A stretch of DNA of 64,000 nt from Streptomyces sp. APSN-46.1 (lineage in GTDB: Bacteria > Actinomycetota > Actinomycetes > Streptomycetales > Streptomycetaceae): the NCBI RefSeq assembly GCF_022815725.1, contig NZ_JALGRF010000008.1, forward strand, positions 186,001-250,000, in the 5' to 3' direction. Within the stretch, counting starts at the first letter, position 1; each line of letters begins with the position of its first letter. Shown in pieces: positions 24,408 through 35,479 of the stretch. A model generated the notes under the pieces. The model worked only from the letters and a program-made list of their open reading frames with translations, was not told the origin of the DNA and did no database searches. A program made the translations under genes and the position numbers.

Positions 24408-26108
24408 ATGTCAACGCAACACGTGCAGCGCATGTCCCGCCTCATGGCCAAGACCCTCCGCGAGGACCCGGCGGACGCCGAGACCCTCAGCCACAAGCTG
24501 CTGGTCCGCGCCGGCTACGTCCGCCGCAGCTCGGCCGGGGTGTGGACCTGGCTGCCGCTCGGCAAGCGGGTCCTGGACAACGTCGCGCGCGTCGTCCGCG
24601 AGGAGATGGACGCGATCGGGGCGCAGGAGGTGCTGCTGCCCGCGCTGTTGCCGAGGGAACCGTACGAGGTCAGCGGGCGCTGGTCGGAGTACGGGGACCT
24701 GCTGTTCCGCCTCAAGGACCGCAAGGGCGCGGACTATCTGCTCGGCCCGACGCACGAGGAGATCTTCACCCTGGTGGTGAAGGACCAGTGCACGTCCTAC
24801 AAGGACCTGCCCGTCATGCTCTACCAGATCCAGACGAAGTACCGGGACGAGGCGCGGCCGCGGTCGGGTGTGCTGCGGGGCCGCGAGTTCCAGATGAAGG
24901 ACTCGTACTCGTTCGACGTGTCGGACGAGGGCCTCGCGCAGTCGTACGCGCTGCACCGGGCGGCGTACCAGCGGATCTTCACCCGGCTCGGCCTGGACCA
25001 CCGGATCGTGTCGGCGGTCTCGGGGGCGATGGGCGGATCGGCGTCGGAGGAGTTCCTCGCGCCCGCGCCCGCGGGGGAGGACACCTTCGTGGACTGCCCC
25101 GCGTGCGCGTACGCGGCGAACACGGAGGCGGTGACGTTCGCGCTCATGTCGGTCTCCGTGCCCGCGGAACACCCCCCGCTGGAGGAGCTGGCCACCCCCG
25201 ACACCCCGACGATCGAATCGCTGGCCGCGCTGTTGGACGTCCCGGCCTCGGCGACGCTCAAGAACCTCCTGGTGAAGGTGGACGGCGAGATCGTGGCCGT
25301 GGGCGTGCCGGGCGACCGGGAGGTGGACCTCGGGAAGCTGGGCGAGCATCTCGCCCCGGCCGTGGTGGAGTTGGTGACGGCGGAGGACTTCGTCGGCCGT
25401 CCCGATCTGGTACGCGGCTACGTGGGCCCGCAGGGCCTGGACACGGTGCGCTACCTGGCCGACCCCCGCGTGGCGCCGGGCACTTCGTGGGTGACGGGGG
25501 CCAACAAGGCGGACACGCACGCCCGGAACGTGGTGTGCGGGCGCGACTTCGCGGTGGACCAGTACCTGGACGTCGTCGTCGTGGAGCCGGGGGACCCCTG
25601 CCCGCGCTGCGGCTCCGGCCTGCGGCTGGACCGGGCGATCGAGATCGGCCACATCTTCCAGCTGGGCCGCAAGTACGCCGACGCGTTCGGGCTCGACGTC
25701 CTGGGCCGGGAGGGCAAGCCGGTACGGGTCACGATGGGCTCGTACGGGATCGGCGTCTCGCGGGCGGTGGCCGCGCTGGCCGAGCAGACGGCGGACGAGC
25801 GGGGCCTGTGCTGGCCGGCGGAGGTGGCCCCGGCGGACGTCCACGTGGTGGCGGCGGGCAAGACGGTCCAGCTGGAGCTGGCCGCACGGGCCGCCGAGGC
25901 CCTGGCGGGGGCCGGGCTGCGGGTCCTGCTGGACGACCGCCCGGGCCTGTCCCCGGGCGTGAAGCTCACGGACGCGGAGCTGATCGGCGTCCCGTGGATC
26001 CTGGTGGCGGGGCGCCGTTCCGCCGAATCGGTGGTCGAGTTGCAGAACCGCGCGACCGGTACGCGCGAGGAGCTTCCGCTGGCCGAAGCCCTGTCCCGCC
26101 TCACGTAA
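24408..26108 (+). CDS. proS: Prolyl-tRNA synthetase, bacterial type
   Basis: Class II aminoacyl-tRNA synthetase of 566 residues, normal for the bacterial form. Motif 1/2 residues are seen in LLGPTHEEIFT and YRDEARPRSGVLRGREFQMKD, an inserted YbaK-like editing domain lies between motifs 2 and 3 (about residues 230-400, including SATLKNLLVKV and VTGANKADTH), motif 3 is GSYGIGVSRAVAAL, and the C-terminal anticodon-binding domain follows. It charges tRNA-Pro and should clear mischarged alanine. Its end lies 6 bases from the end of the convergent slipin gene. Confidence 0.96.
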   Translation: MSTQHVQRMSRLMAKTLREDPADAETLSHKLLVRAGYVRRSSAGVWTWLPLGKRVLDNVARVVREEMDAIGAQEVLLPALLPREPYEVSGRWSEYGDLLFRLKDRKGADYLLGPTHEEIFTLVVKDQCTSYKDLPVMLYQIQTKYRDEARPRSGVLRGREFQMKDSYSFDVSDEGLAQSYALHRAAYQRIFTRLGLDHRIVSAVSGAMGGSASEEFLAPAPAGEDTFVDCPACAYAANTEAVTFALMSVSVPAEHPPLEELATPDTPTIESLAALLDVPASATLKNLLVKVDGEIVAVGVPGDREVDLGKLGEHLAPAVVELVTAEDFVGRPDLVRGYVGPQGLDTVRYLADPRVAPGTSWVTGANKADTHARNVVCGRDFAVDQYLDVVVVEPGDPCPRCGSGLRLDRAIEIGHIFQLGRKYADAFGLDVLGREGKPVRVTMGSYGIGVSRAVAALAEQTADERGLCWPAEVAPADVHVVAAGKTVQLELAARAAEALAGAGLRVLLDDRPGLSPGVKLTDAELIGVPWILVAGRRSAESVVELQNRATGTREELPLAEALSRLT

Positions 26109-26114
26109 GCCGGG

Positions 26115-27125
26115 TCACCCGCACGGCTCGTCCGCCGGTGGCGAACCGTCCACCGTCGGCGTCGGCGTCGGCGTCGGCGACGGGGCCGGGGCCGGGGCCG
26201 GGGCCGGTCCTGAGGCGTCCGCCGGCCCCGGGGCGTCGGCGGTCGGAAGCGGCGCGGGCGCTTCCGCGTCCGGGGCGCTGAGGGGGCGAGCGGTGTCGCC
26301 CAGGCCGGCGCCGGCGGAGGCCGCCGGGGAGGGGGCGCCCGGACCCGCGATCTCCGCGGCGGGCGGCGGGGCGGCACGTTCGAGGAAGCGCAGCAGCTCC
26401 ACCGGGAACGGCAGCACCAGCGTGGAGTTCTTCTCCGCGGCCACCGCCACCACCGTCTGCAGCAGACGCAGTTGAAGCGCCGCCGGCTGGTCCGACATGA
26501 CCGCGGCCGCCTCGGCCAGCTTCTTCGACGCCTGGAGCTCCGCGTCCGCGTTGATCACACGGGCCCGCCGCTCCCGGTCCGCCTCCGCCTGCCGCGCCAT
26601 GGAGCGCTTCATGGTCTCGGGCAGCGAGACGTCCTTGATCTCGACCCGGTCGATCTGGACGCCCCACCCCACGGCCGGGCTGTCGATCATCAGCTCCAGC
26701 CCCTGGTTCAGCATCTCCCGGTTCGACAGCAGATCGTCCAGGTCGGACTTGCCGATGATCGACCGCAGCGAGGTCTGCGCCATCTGCGACACCGCGAACC
26801 GGTAGTCCTCCACCGCGATGATCGCGCTCGCGGGGTCCACGACCTTGAAGTACACGACCGCGTCCACCCGCACCGTGACGTTGTCCCGCGTGATGCCCTC
26901 CTGCGCCGGCACCGGCATCGTCACGATCTGCATGTTCACTTTCCGCAGCCGGTCGACGCCCGGAACGATCATGGTGAACCCGGGCGGCCGGATGGCTTCC
27001 CTCAGGCGCCCGAGGCGCAAGACAATGCCCCGTTCGTACTGCTTCACCACGCGCGCGGCGGCGCCCATGTAGACCAGGACGCCCAGACCCGCGGCGATCG
27101 CCGCTGTCAGCAGTTCTTCGCCCAT
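26115..27125 (-). CDS. Slipin/stomatin-like SPFH membrane protein
   Basis: A 336-residue protein with an N-terminal membrane anchor (about residues 5-25) followed by the SPFH/band 7 domain: QYERGIVLRLGR, PGFTMIVPGVDRL, and EGITRDNVTVRVDAVVYFKV. A coiled-coil-prone helix (KRSMARQAEADRERRARVINADAELQA) follows. Such proteins oligomerise in membrane microdomains and often work with NfeD-type proteases; no NfeD gene is adjacent. The last ~85 residues are Pro/Ala/Thr-rich low complexity encoded by hexanucleotide repeats, and their length may vary between strains. Confidence 0.9.
   Translation of the reverse strand: MGEELLTAAIAAGLGVLVYMGAAARVVKQYERGIVLRLGRLREAIRPPGFTMIVPGVDRLRKVNMQIVTMPVPAQEGITRDNVTVRVDAVVYFKVVDPASAIIAVEDYRFAVSQMAQTSLRSIIGKSDLDDLLSNREMLNQGLELMIDSPAVGWGVQIDRVEIKDVSLPETMKRSMARQAEADRERRARVINADAELQASKKLAEAAAVMSDQPAALQLRLLQTVVAVAAEKNSTLVLPFPVELLRFLERAAPPPAAEIAGPGAPSPAASAGAGLGDTARPLSAPDAEAPAPLPTADAPGPADASGPAPAPAPAPSPTPTPTPTVDGSPPADEPCG
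26155..26207 (-). repeat. Hexanucleotide microsatellite in the slipin C-terminus
   Basis: Four GTCGGC units (26155-26178), a GAC spacer and four GGGGCC units (26182-26205), read on the plus strand, lie inside the minus-strand slipin gene and encode its Pro-Thr and Pro-Ala dipeptide runs. Unit length is a multiple of three, so slippage changes tail length without a frameshift. Confidence 0.85.
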
Positions 27126-27168
27126 GACGGCCCCCTGCCGGAGAGAGCTTCCTACCTACGGTATGCCC

Positions 27169-28071
27169 CTACAGCCAGGCCGCGAACTCCAGCAGGAGCT
27201 CCGCGTCCCGGCGCCGCCCCGCGGCCAGCGCCCGGTTCCCGGACTCCACCGCCCGGAACAGCGTCCAGCCCCGCAGCCGGTCCCGGTCCACCTCCAGGGC
27301 GTCCGCCAGCTTGTTCACCCGCCGCCGCGCACCCGCCGCGCCCGCCGAGGAGGCGACCTGGTCCTCCAGCCGGTCCCGGACCAGCCGCGCCAGGTCGTAC
27401 GCCCGCTCACCGACCAGCGGCTCCGGACCCACCGCCAGCCACGGCGCCCGCTCGCCCGCCAGTACCTTGCCCTGCCGGAAGTTCCCGTGCAGCAGCAGCT
27501 CCTCACCCGCGACGGCCGTCAGCTCCTCCCGGGCCGCCAGCGCCGCGTCCGCCAGCGCCCGCACCTCCGCCGGGGCCGACCGCAGGGCCCCGGCCTGGAG
27601 CTCCGTGCGCTCGGCCACCGTCTCCCAGTTGTGCCCCTCGCCCGGCGCCACCCACAGCCTGCGCAGCGTTCCGCACGCCTCCAGCAGCGCCTTCGCCTCC
27701 GGCAGCGACCGCAGCGACACCTCCGGGTGCAGCCGCTCCAGCAGCAGGGCCCCGTCCTCCTCGTGATGGCGGGTGTCCAGGATCCGTACGGCCCCGAAAC
27801 CGGCCCAGCGCGCCAGGGCCGCCAACTCCCGGTCCGGGCGCGCCGAGGGAGGAGCCAGCTTCAGCGCGGCCGGCGTCCCGTCGGCGTACTGGACGAGGAC
27901 GACCAGGCTGCTCCGGCCGCCCGGGGACAGCACGCGCTGGGCCCGCACCCCACGCCGGGCCAGCGCCGCCTCCGTGAGCTCGGGCAACTGCCCCAGCCAG
28001 TCCGCGTCCTGCGCCGATTCCGGCGTCTCGCCGAGCGCCCGTACAAGCCGCTGCGGCGGTTCGAAAGCCAT
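27169..28071 (-). CDS. Aminoglycoside/hydroxyurea-type kinase-fold protein lacking catalytic residues
   Basis: A 300-residue protein of the APH(6)/hydroxyurea kinase family by overall pattern: RILDTRHHEEDGALLLERL, then LLHGNFRQGKVLAGERAPWL and GPEPLVGERAYDLARLVRDR. The catalytic loop, HGD followed by an Asn-containing segment in active members, reads HGNFRQGK, and the metal-binding IDPK reads VGPE, so both key Asp residues are absent. That points to a pseudokinase or an altered activity rather than antibiotic resistance. Start at 28071 (MAFEPP) is the only good Met; AAAGGGA lies upstream. Confidence 0.82.
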   Translation of the reverse strand: MAFEPPQRLVRALGETPESAQDADWLGQLPELTEAALARRGVRAQRVLSPGGRSSLVVLVQYADGTPAALKLAPPSARPDRELAALARWAGFGAVRILDTRHHEEDGALLLERLHPEVSLRSLPEAKALLEACGTLRRLWVAPGEGHNWETVAERTELQAGALRSAPAEVRALADAALAAREELTAVAGEELLLHGNFRQGKVLAGERAPWLAVGPEPLVGERAYDLARLVRDRLEDQVASSAGAAGARRRVNKLADALEVDRDRLRGWTLFRAVESGNRALAAGRRRDAELLLEFAAWL

Positions 28072-28087
28072 GCGCGCGTGGTCCCTT

Positions 28088-28546
28088 TCAGCTGGTGCGG
28101 GCTCCTTCGGAGCGTTCCGTGAGCCCAGGGAAGGCTACGCCGACACCACGCCAGCGCGCCGCGCGCACGGCCGCGGCGCTCAGCGCGTCGGCAGCCTCCC
28201 GGCGCAGCCGGCCCTCGGCCGCCCGCACCAGATCGGAGTACGCGCCGGCCACCCTGTCCTCGATCTCGGCGGCCAGCCGCTCGGCGTCCGCCGAGCCGCG
28301 CACCTCGAACGGCAGGGCGTACGCGGCCTCCGCCGGCCGGGGCGCGCCGCCCAGCTCGCGCACCGTCCGGACCAGCGCGTCACGCCGCGCGAGGTGGCCG
28401 CCGTACGCCTCCCGGGCCTCGTTCGCGCGGGCCCCGGAGGTCCGGGCGCCGATCACGCCGTAGCCGTACGCGGCCGCGTGCTCGGCGGCGAGAGCGGACT
28501 GCGCCGCCACCAGGGGCATGCTCGCGGGAGAGGGTTCGGGCTTCAC
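28088..28546 (-). CDS. Ferritin-like (DUF4439-type) protein
   Basis: A 152-residue helical protein. The segment AAQSALAAEHAAAYGYGVIGAR with its spaced Glu, His and Tyr is the usual opening of actinobacterial ferritin-like DUF4439 proteins, and later helices (ERLAAEIEDRVAGAYSDLVRAA) fit a four-helix bundle. GTG at 28546 overlaps the stop of the upstream lipoprotein gene (GTGA), so the two are translationally coupled and probably act together. Metal binding is plausible but not shown; no substrate is known. Confidence 0.78.
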   Translation of the reverse strand: MKPEPSPASMPLVAAQSALAAEHAAAYGYGVIGARTSGARANEAREAYGGHLARRDALVRTVRELGGAPRPAEAAYALPFEVRGSADAERLAAEIEDRVAGAYSDLVRAAEGRLRREAADALSAAAVRAARWRGVGVAFPGLTERSEGARTS

Positions 28547-29115
28547 GGCTTGGCTCCCGGGGTCGAGGTCAGCAGGTACGCGTGGACGGCACCGCACGCG
28601 GCCACCGAGGCCAGCATCCGGGCCAGCTCCGCGGGGGCCCCGGCCAGGGCGATGGTCCGGGCCTCCGACAGGGTGCGCTCGGCATCGGCCAAGGCGGCCA
28701 GGGCCTCGGCGGGGTTCGCCGGGACCGGCTCGCCGCTCGCCGCGGGGGCGGCGGCCGCCGTAGCGGACCCGGAAGGGGCCGCAGACGCGGACACGGACGG
28801 CGAACGCGAGGGCTTTCCCCCGGCCGGGTCCGTGAAGGCCAGGGCCGCCGTGTGCGCGGCCACCGCGCCCCGCAGCGGAGCGAGCCGCCGCGCCAGGTCC
28901 GGATGGGCGACGGCGGTGGCGTCGTAACGTTCCAGCAGTCGCTCACTGTCACGCACAGCCGTTTCGCGCATCCGCCGTTCGAGTGGAATCCCGGTGTGCG
29001 GGTCCGACGAGCCGCCCCCGTCGGAACACCCGCTGAGCAGCGCGGCGCCGGCCACACCGGCGGCGCCGGCGAGCAGGCTCCTTCGCGAGGGCCTCAAGGG
29101 CAGGGTCCAGGGCAC
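28543..29115 (-). CDS. Tat-type lipoprotein of unknown function
   Basis: A 190-residue exported protein. The N-terminus has a twin-arginine pattern (RPSRRSLLAGAAG) and a lipobox (LLSGC), so it should be folded before export and then lipid-anchored. The mature part is helical with a Ser/Ala/Pro-rich linker in the middle (SRSPSVSASAAPSGS). GTG at 29115 is chosen because GGAGG lies 8 bases upstream; the frame stays open further back without a signal. Coupling to the ferritin-like gene downstream suggests a small envelope-linked pair. Confidence 0.75.
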   Translation of the reverse strand: MPWTLPLRPSRRSLLAGAAGVAGAALLSGCSDGGGSSDPHTGIPLERRMRETAVRDSERLLERYDATAVAHPDLARRLAPLRGAVAAHTAALAFTDPAGGKPSRSPSVSASAAPSGSATAAAAPAASGEPVPANPAEALAALADAERTLSEARTIALAGAPAELARMLASVAACGAVHAYLLTSTPGAKP

Positions 29116-29282
29116 GGCGACGTCCTCCGGGTGATGACTGGGCTGATGGCGGGACAGGCTGTGATCACGGTACCCGGGGGCCCCTGGGGAGCGCGGACGG
29201 CAACACCCTCCGCGACCGGATACCCTTTGACCTGACACACGACGGAAATCACAACAGCACACGCGGCCGAGGAGTCACCCGG

Positions 29283-29795
29283 ATGAGCACCACCCAGAGC
29301 GACAGGCTGCGCGGACTGCTGGAGCCGCTCGTTGCCGCCAAGGGCCTGGACCTCGAAGAGATCGAGATGTCGAAGGCCGGCAAGCGCCGGATGCTGCGCA
29401 TCATCGTGGATTCCGACGAGGGCGTGGAGCTGGACACGTGTGCCGAGCTGAGTCGCGAGATCTCCGACGAGCTCGATGAATCCGACGTGATGGGTGAGGA
29501 CGAGTACGTCCTCGAAGTGAGCTCCCCGGGCGCCGACCGCCCGCTGACCGAGCACCGCCACTACGTCCGAGCCCTCGGCCGCCTCGTGAAGTTCCAGCTG
29601 ACAGCCGAGGGTGACAAGGGTGCCGGGGAACTGGTCGCCCGCATCCTCGATGTCGACGACGAGGGCCTGGACCTCGAAGTTCCGGGTGTGAAGGGCCGCA
29701 AGGCGACCACCCGCCGTATCGCTTTCACCGACATCGCCAAGGCGCGTGTCGAGATCGAGTTCAGCCGCAAGGACAAGAAGGAAGAGGAGGCGTAG
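29283..29795 (+). CDS. rimP: Ribosome maturation factor RimP
   Basis: A 170-residue 30S assembly factor. The N-terminal alpha/beta domain contains LDLEEIEMSKAGKRRMLRIIVDSDEGV and DTCAELSREISDELDE; the conserved SSPGADRPL joins it to the C-terminal SH3-like domain, and a charged tail ends the protein. GAGGAG lies 8 bases before the ATG. It opens the rimP-nusA-ylxR-infB-rbfA-truB cluster and is only 2 bases from nusA, so the two are cotranscribed. The divergent spacer upstream (29116-29282) holds the operon promoter. Confidence 0.95.
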   Translation: MSTTQSDRLRGLLEPLVAAKGLDLEEIEMSKAGKRRMLRIIVDSDEGVELDTCAELSREISDELDESDVMGEDEYVLEVSSPGADRPLTEHRHYVRALGRLVKFQLTAEGDKGAGELVARILDVDDEGLDLEVPGVKGRKATTRRIAFTDIAKARVEIEFSRKDKKEEEA

Positions 29796-29797
29796 CC

Positions 29798-30820
29798 GTG
29801 GACATCGACATGAGTGCCCTGCGGGGTCTGGTCCGGGAGAAGGAGATCTCCTTCGACCTGCTCGTCGAGGCGATCGAGTCGGCCCTCCTCATCGCGTACC
29901 ACCGCACCGAGGGCAGCTACCGGCGTGCCCGCGTCGTGCTCGACCGCACCAACGGTCACGTGGTCGTATGGGCGACGGAAGACCCGAAGGATCTCGAGGA
30001 GGGCCAGGAGCCCAAGGAGTTCGACGACACCCCGTCGGACTTCGGCCGGATCGCCGCGACGACGGCCAAGCAGGTCATCCTGCAGCGTCTGCGCGATGCC
30101 GAGGACGACCTGACGTTCGGCGAGTTCGCCGGCCGTGAGGGCGACGTCATCACCGGTGTCGTGCAGCAGGGCAAGGACCCGAAGAACGTCCTCGTCGACA
30201 TCGGCAAGCTGGAGGCCATCCTGCCGGTGCAGGAGCAGGTCCCCGGCGAGGACTACACGCACGGCCTGCGTCTGAAGACGTACGTCGTGCGGGTGGCGAA
30301 GGGTGTCCGCGGCCCGTCCGTGACCCTGTCGCGGACCCATCCCAACCTGGTGAAGAAGCTGTTCGCCCTGGAGGTCCCGGAGATCGCCGACGGCAGCGTC
30401 GAGATCTGCGCGATCGCCCGTGAGGCCGGTCACCGCACCAAGATCGCCGTACGGTCCCACCGCGCCGGCCTCAACCCGAAGGGCGCCTGCATCGGACCGA
30501 TGGGCGCCCGTGTGCGCAACGTCATGGCCGAGCTGCACGGCGAGAAGATCGACATCGTCGACTGGTCGGACGACCCGGCGGAGATGGTCGCCAACGCGCT
30601 GTCACCCGCCCGGGTGAGCGAGGTCGAGGTCGTCGACTGGGACACCCGCTCCGCGCGGGTGACCGTGCCCGACTACCAGCTGTCGCTGGCCATCGGCAAG
30701 GAGGGCCAGAACGCCCGCCTCGCCGCGCGGCTCACCGGCTGGCGCATCGACATCCGCCCGGACACCGAGACGGCGCCCGACGCGGACGCGGGCCGGGACC
30801 GGGACCGGGGCCGGGAATAA
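29798..30820 (+). CDS. nusA: Transcription termination/antitermination protein NusA
   Basis: A 340-residue RNA polymerase-binding elongation factor. In order: the N-terminal polymerase-binding domain, an S1 domain (EGDVITGVVQQGKDPKNVLVDIG), and two KH domains (GACIGPMGARVRNVMAELHGEKIDIVDW and SLAIGKEGQNARLAARL). It lacks the acidic C-terminal repeats of the E. coli protein, as is normal in actinobacteria. GTG at 29798 has GAGGAGG 7 bases upstream. It modulates pausing, termination and rRNA antitermination. Confidence 0.95.
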   Translation: MDIDMSALRGLVREKEISFDLLVEAIESALLIAYHRTEGSYRRARVVLDRTNGHVVVWATEDPKDLEEGQEPKEFDDTPSDFGRIAATTAKQVILQRLRDAEDDLTFGEFAGREGDVITGVVQQGKDPKNVLVDIGKLEAILPVQEQVPGEDYTHGLRLKTYVVRVAKGVRGPSVTLSRTHPNLVKKLFALEVPEIADGSVEICAIAREAGHRTKIAVRSHRAGLNPKGACIGPMGARVRNVMAELHGEKIDIVDWSDDPAEMVANALSPARVSEVEVVDWDTRSARVTVPDYQLSLAIGKEGQNARLAARLTGWRIDIRPDTETAPDADAGRDRDRGRE

Positions 30821-30965
30821 ACCACTACCGGCCGGGCGCTATTGGCCGTAGACAGGGATCTCGTAGGTCGGGATCCCTTCCATCTGATCCCGCAAGGATC
30901 ACGACAACGTCCGTTCGATTTTTCGCCCGAAGGGGTGAGGTCGGTACGGGGAGGTAGACTTAGGC

Positions 30966-31253
30966 GTGTCTGGCCGGACGCAAGCCCGCGCATGCCCCGA
31001 ACGCACCTGTGTGGGGTGTCGGGAGCGAGCGGCCAAGAGCGATCTGCTGCGCACCGTGGCGATCGAGGGCGAATGCGTCCCCGATCCACGCGGTACGCTG
31101 CCCGGCCGGGGTGCCTACGTGCACCCTGCCGTGGTCTGCCTCGACCAGGCGGTCCGCCGCAGAGCGTTCCCCCGGGCCCTTCGGTCCGCCGGAGCGCTCG
31201 ATACGACGGAACTGCGCAAAGCCCTGGCCGGTGAGGCCGGGGCGACACCGTAA
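30966..31253 (+). CDS. ylxR: YlxR/RnpM-family RNA-binding protein (DUF448)
   Basis: A 95-residue basic protein with the DUF448 signature: PERTCVGCRERAAKSDLLR, then PGRGAYVHPAVVCLDQAVRRRAF. In other bacteria YlxR-type proteins bind RNase P RNA or act as nucleoid-associated regulators; the role in this organism is inferred. GTG at 30966 is preceded at 12 bases by GGGGAGG. The 145-base gap after nusA is longer than usual for this cluster and contains no clear terminator. Confidence 0.9.
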   Translation: MSGRTQARACPERTCVGCRERAAKSDLLRTVAIEGECVPDPRGTLPGRGAYVHPAVVCLDQAVRRRAFPRALRSAGALDTTELRKALAGEAGATP

Positions 31254-31320
31254 GAAGTAGTACGGCACGGATACCCCCGTGCGGTCAGGTACCTCGCGAG
31301 TTGGAAGTAGGTCGAGATTG

Positions 31321-31365
31321 CGATGAGCACTCGATGAGTACGCGATGAGTACGCCCATGAAGTAG
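31321..31365 (+). promoter_or_regulatory. infB leader: 11-bp tandem repeat encoding three chained mini-ORFs
   Basis: CGATGAGCACT, CGATGAGTACG and CGATGAGTACG follow one another (31321-31353). Each unit carries an ATG whose short frame ends in a TGA overlapping the ATG of the next: MSTR at 31323-31337, MSTR at 31334-31348 and MSTPMK at 31345-31365 (ending TAG). The last stop is 37 bases before the infB GTG. Ribosome-binding sites are weak, so translation of these peptides is only a possibility. Confidence 0.5.
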
Positions 31366-31402
31366 CGACGGTCCGGCGTAACCCGGACCTAAAAGGAGCG
31401 AA

Positions 31403-34543
<3,141 letters not shown>

Positions 34544-34580
34544 GCGCGAGGCGGTTCGCACCGTGTCGTAACTCGTAGTA

Positions 34581-34619
34581 CCGGGGCCGGTCGGCGGAAT
34601 ATCCGTCGATCGGCCCCGG
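34581..34619 (+). terminator. Long hairpin after infB
   Basis: CCGGGGCCGGTCGGCGGA (34581-34598) pairs with TCCGTCGATCGGCCCCGG (34602-34619) with two non-Watson-Crick positions around an ATA loop. No U-run follows. It may terminate or attenuate transcription between infB and the DUF503 gene. A second, smaller hairpin (CCTGCCA/TGGCAGG) lies at 34645-34668. Confidence 0.65.
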
Positions 34620-34704
34620 CCGTTGCGTGTACGGTTCTGGTGACCCTGCCAGGCGATGGCGTGGCAGGCCACCGAACCCGCACCGGCGGGATATCCGGAA
34701 CTGC

Positions 34705-34998
34705 ATGTACGTGGGGACTCTGTCCTTCGATCTGCTCCTCGGCGACGTCCACTCGCTGAAGGAGAAACGCTCCGTCGTCCGGCCCATCGTGGCCGAGCTC
34801 CAGCGCAAGTTCTCCGTGAGCGCGGCTGAAGTGGGCGACCAGGACCTGCACCGCAGGGCCCGTATAGGGGTCGCCCTGGTGAGTGGGGACACGGGGTTCC
34901 TCTCGGACGTACTGGACCGCTGCGAGCGGCTGGTCGCGGCACGTCCGGAAGTGGAGCTGCTGTCGGTACGACGGCGGCTGCACGGTGATGAAGACTGA
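34705..34998 (+). CDS. DUF503 family protein (YlxP-like)
   Basis: A 97-residue protein with the DUF503 pattern: GTLSFDLLLGDVHSLKEKR near the start, then FSVSAAEVGDQDLHRRARIGVALVSGD. Such proteins lie in the infB-rbfA cluster of many Gram-positives; an assembly- or RNA-related role is suspected but not established. ATG at 34705 begins at the conserved sequence; an upstream in-frame ATG at 34627 has no support. It lies 28 bases before rbfA. Confidence 0.9.
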   Translation: MYVGTLSFDLLLGDVHSLKEKRSVVRPIVAELQRKFSVSAAEVGDQDLHRRARIGVALVSGDTGFLSDVLDRCERLVAARPEVELLSVRRRLHGDED

Positions 34999-35026
34999 TA
35001 GCAAGACATAAGAAGGAGACGGACCA

Positions 35027-35479
35027 GTGGCCGACAATGCGCGGGCTAAGAAGCTGGCGGACCTCATCCGGGAGGTGGTGGCCGAGAAGCTGCAGCGTGG
35101 TGTCAAGGACCCGCGGCTCGGTACGCACGTGACGATCACGGACACCCGGGTCACCGGCGACCTGCGGGAGGCCACGGTCTTCTACACGGTCTACGGCGAC
35201 GACGAGGACCGCGCCAGTGCGGCGGCGGGCCTGGAGAGCGCCAAGGGCGTACTGCGCTCCGCGGTCGGCCGGGCGGCGGGAACCAAGTTCACGCCCACCC
35301 TGACCTTCGTCGCGGACGCCCTCCCGGAGAACGCGAAGACCATCGAGGACCTCCTCGACAAGGCGCGCGCCTCCGACGCCCAGGTGCGGGAGGTCTCCTC
35401 CGGCGCGAAGTACGCCGGCGACGCCGACCCGTACAAGAAGCCGGGCGAGGACGACGACGAGGACGCAGCGGCGGAATGA
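35027..35479 (+). CDS. rbfA: Ribosome-binding factor A
   Basis: A 150-residue 30S maturation factor with a KH-like fold. Visible conserved parts are RAKKLADLIREVVAEKLQRGVKDPRLG, VTITDTRVTGDLREATVFYTVYG and LTFVADALPENAKTIEDLL. An acidic tail (about the last 20 residues) extends beyond the core. GTG at 35027 has AAGGAG 8 bases upstream. Its stop overlaps the truB start (ATGA at 35476-35479). Confidence 0.95.
   Translation: MADNARAKKLADLIREVVAEKLQRGVKDPRLGTHVTITDTRVTGDLREATVFYTVYGDDEDRASAAAGLESAKGVLRSAVGRAAGTKFTPTLTFVADALPENAKTIEDLLDKARASDAQVREVSSGAKYAGDADPYKKPGEDDDEDAAAE

Noticed and set aside
27169..28071. Aminoglycoside or hydroxyurea resistance gene
   Set aside because: The catalytic and metal-binding Asp residues are missing, so a resistance call is not supported.
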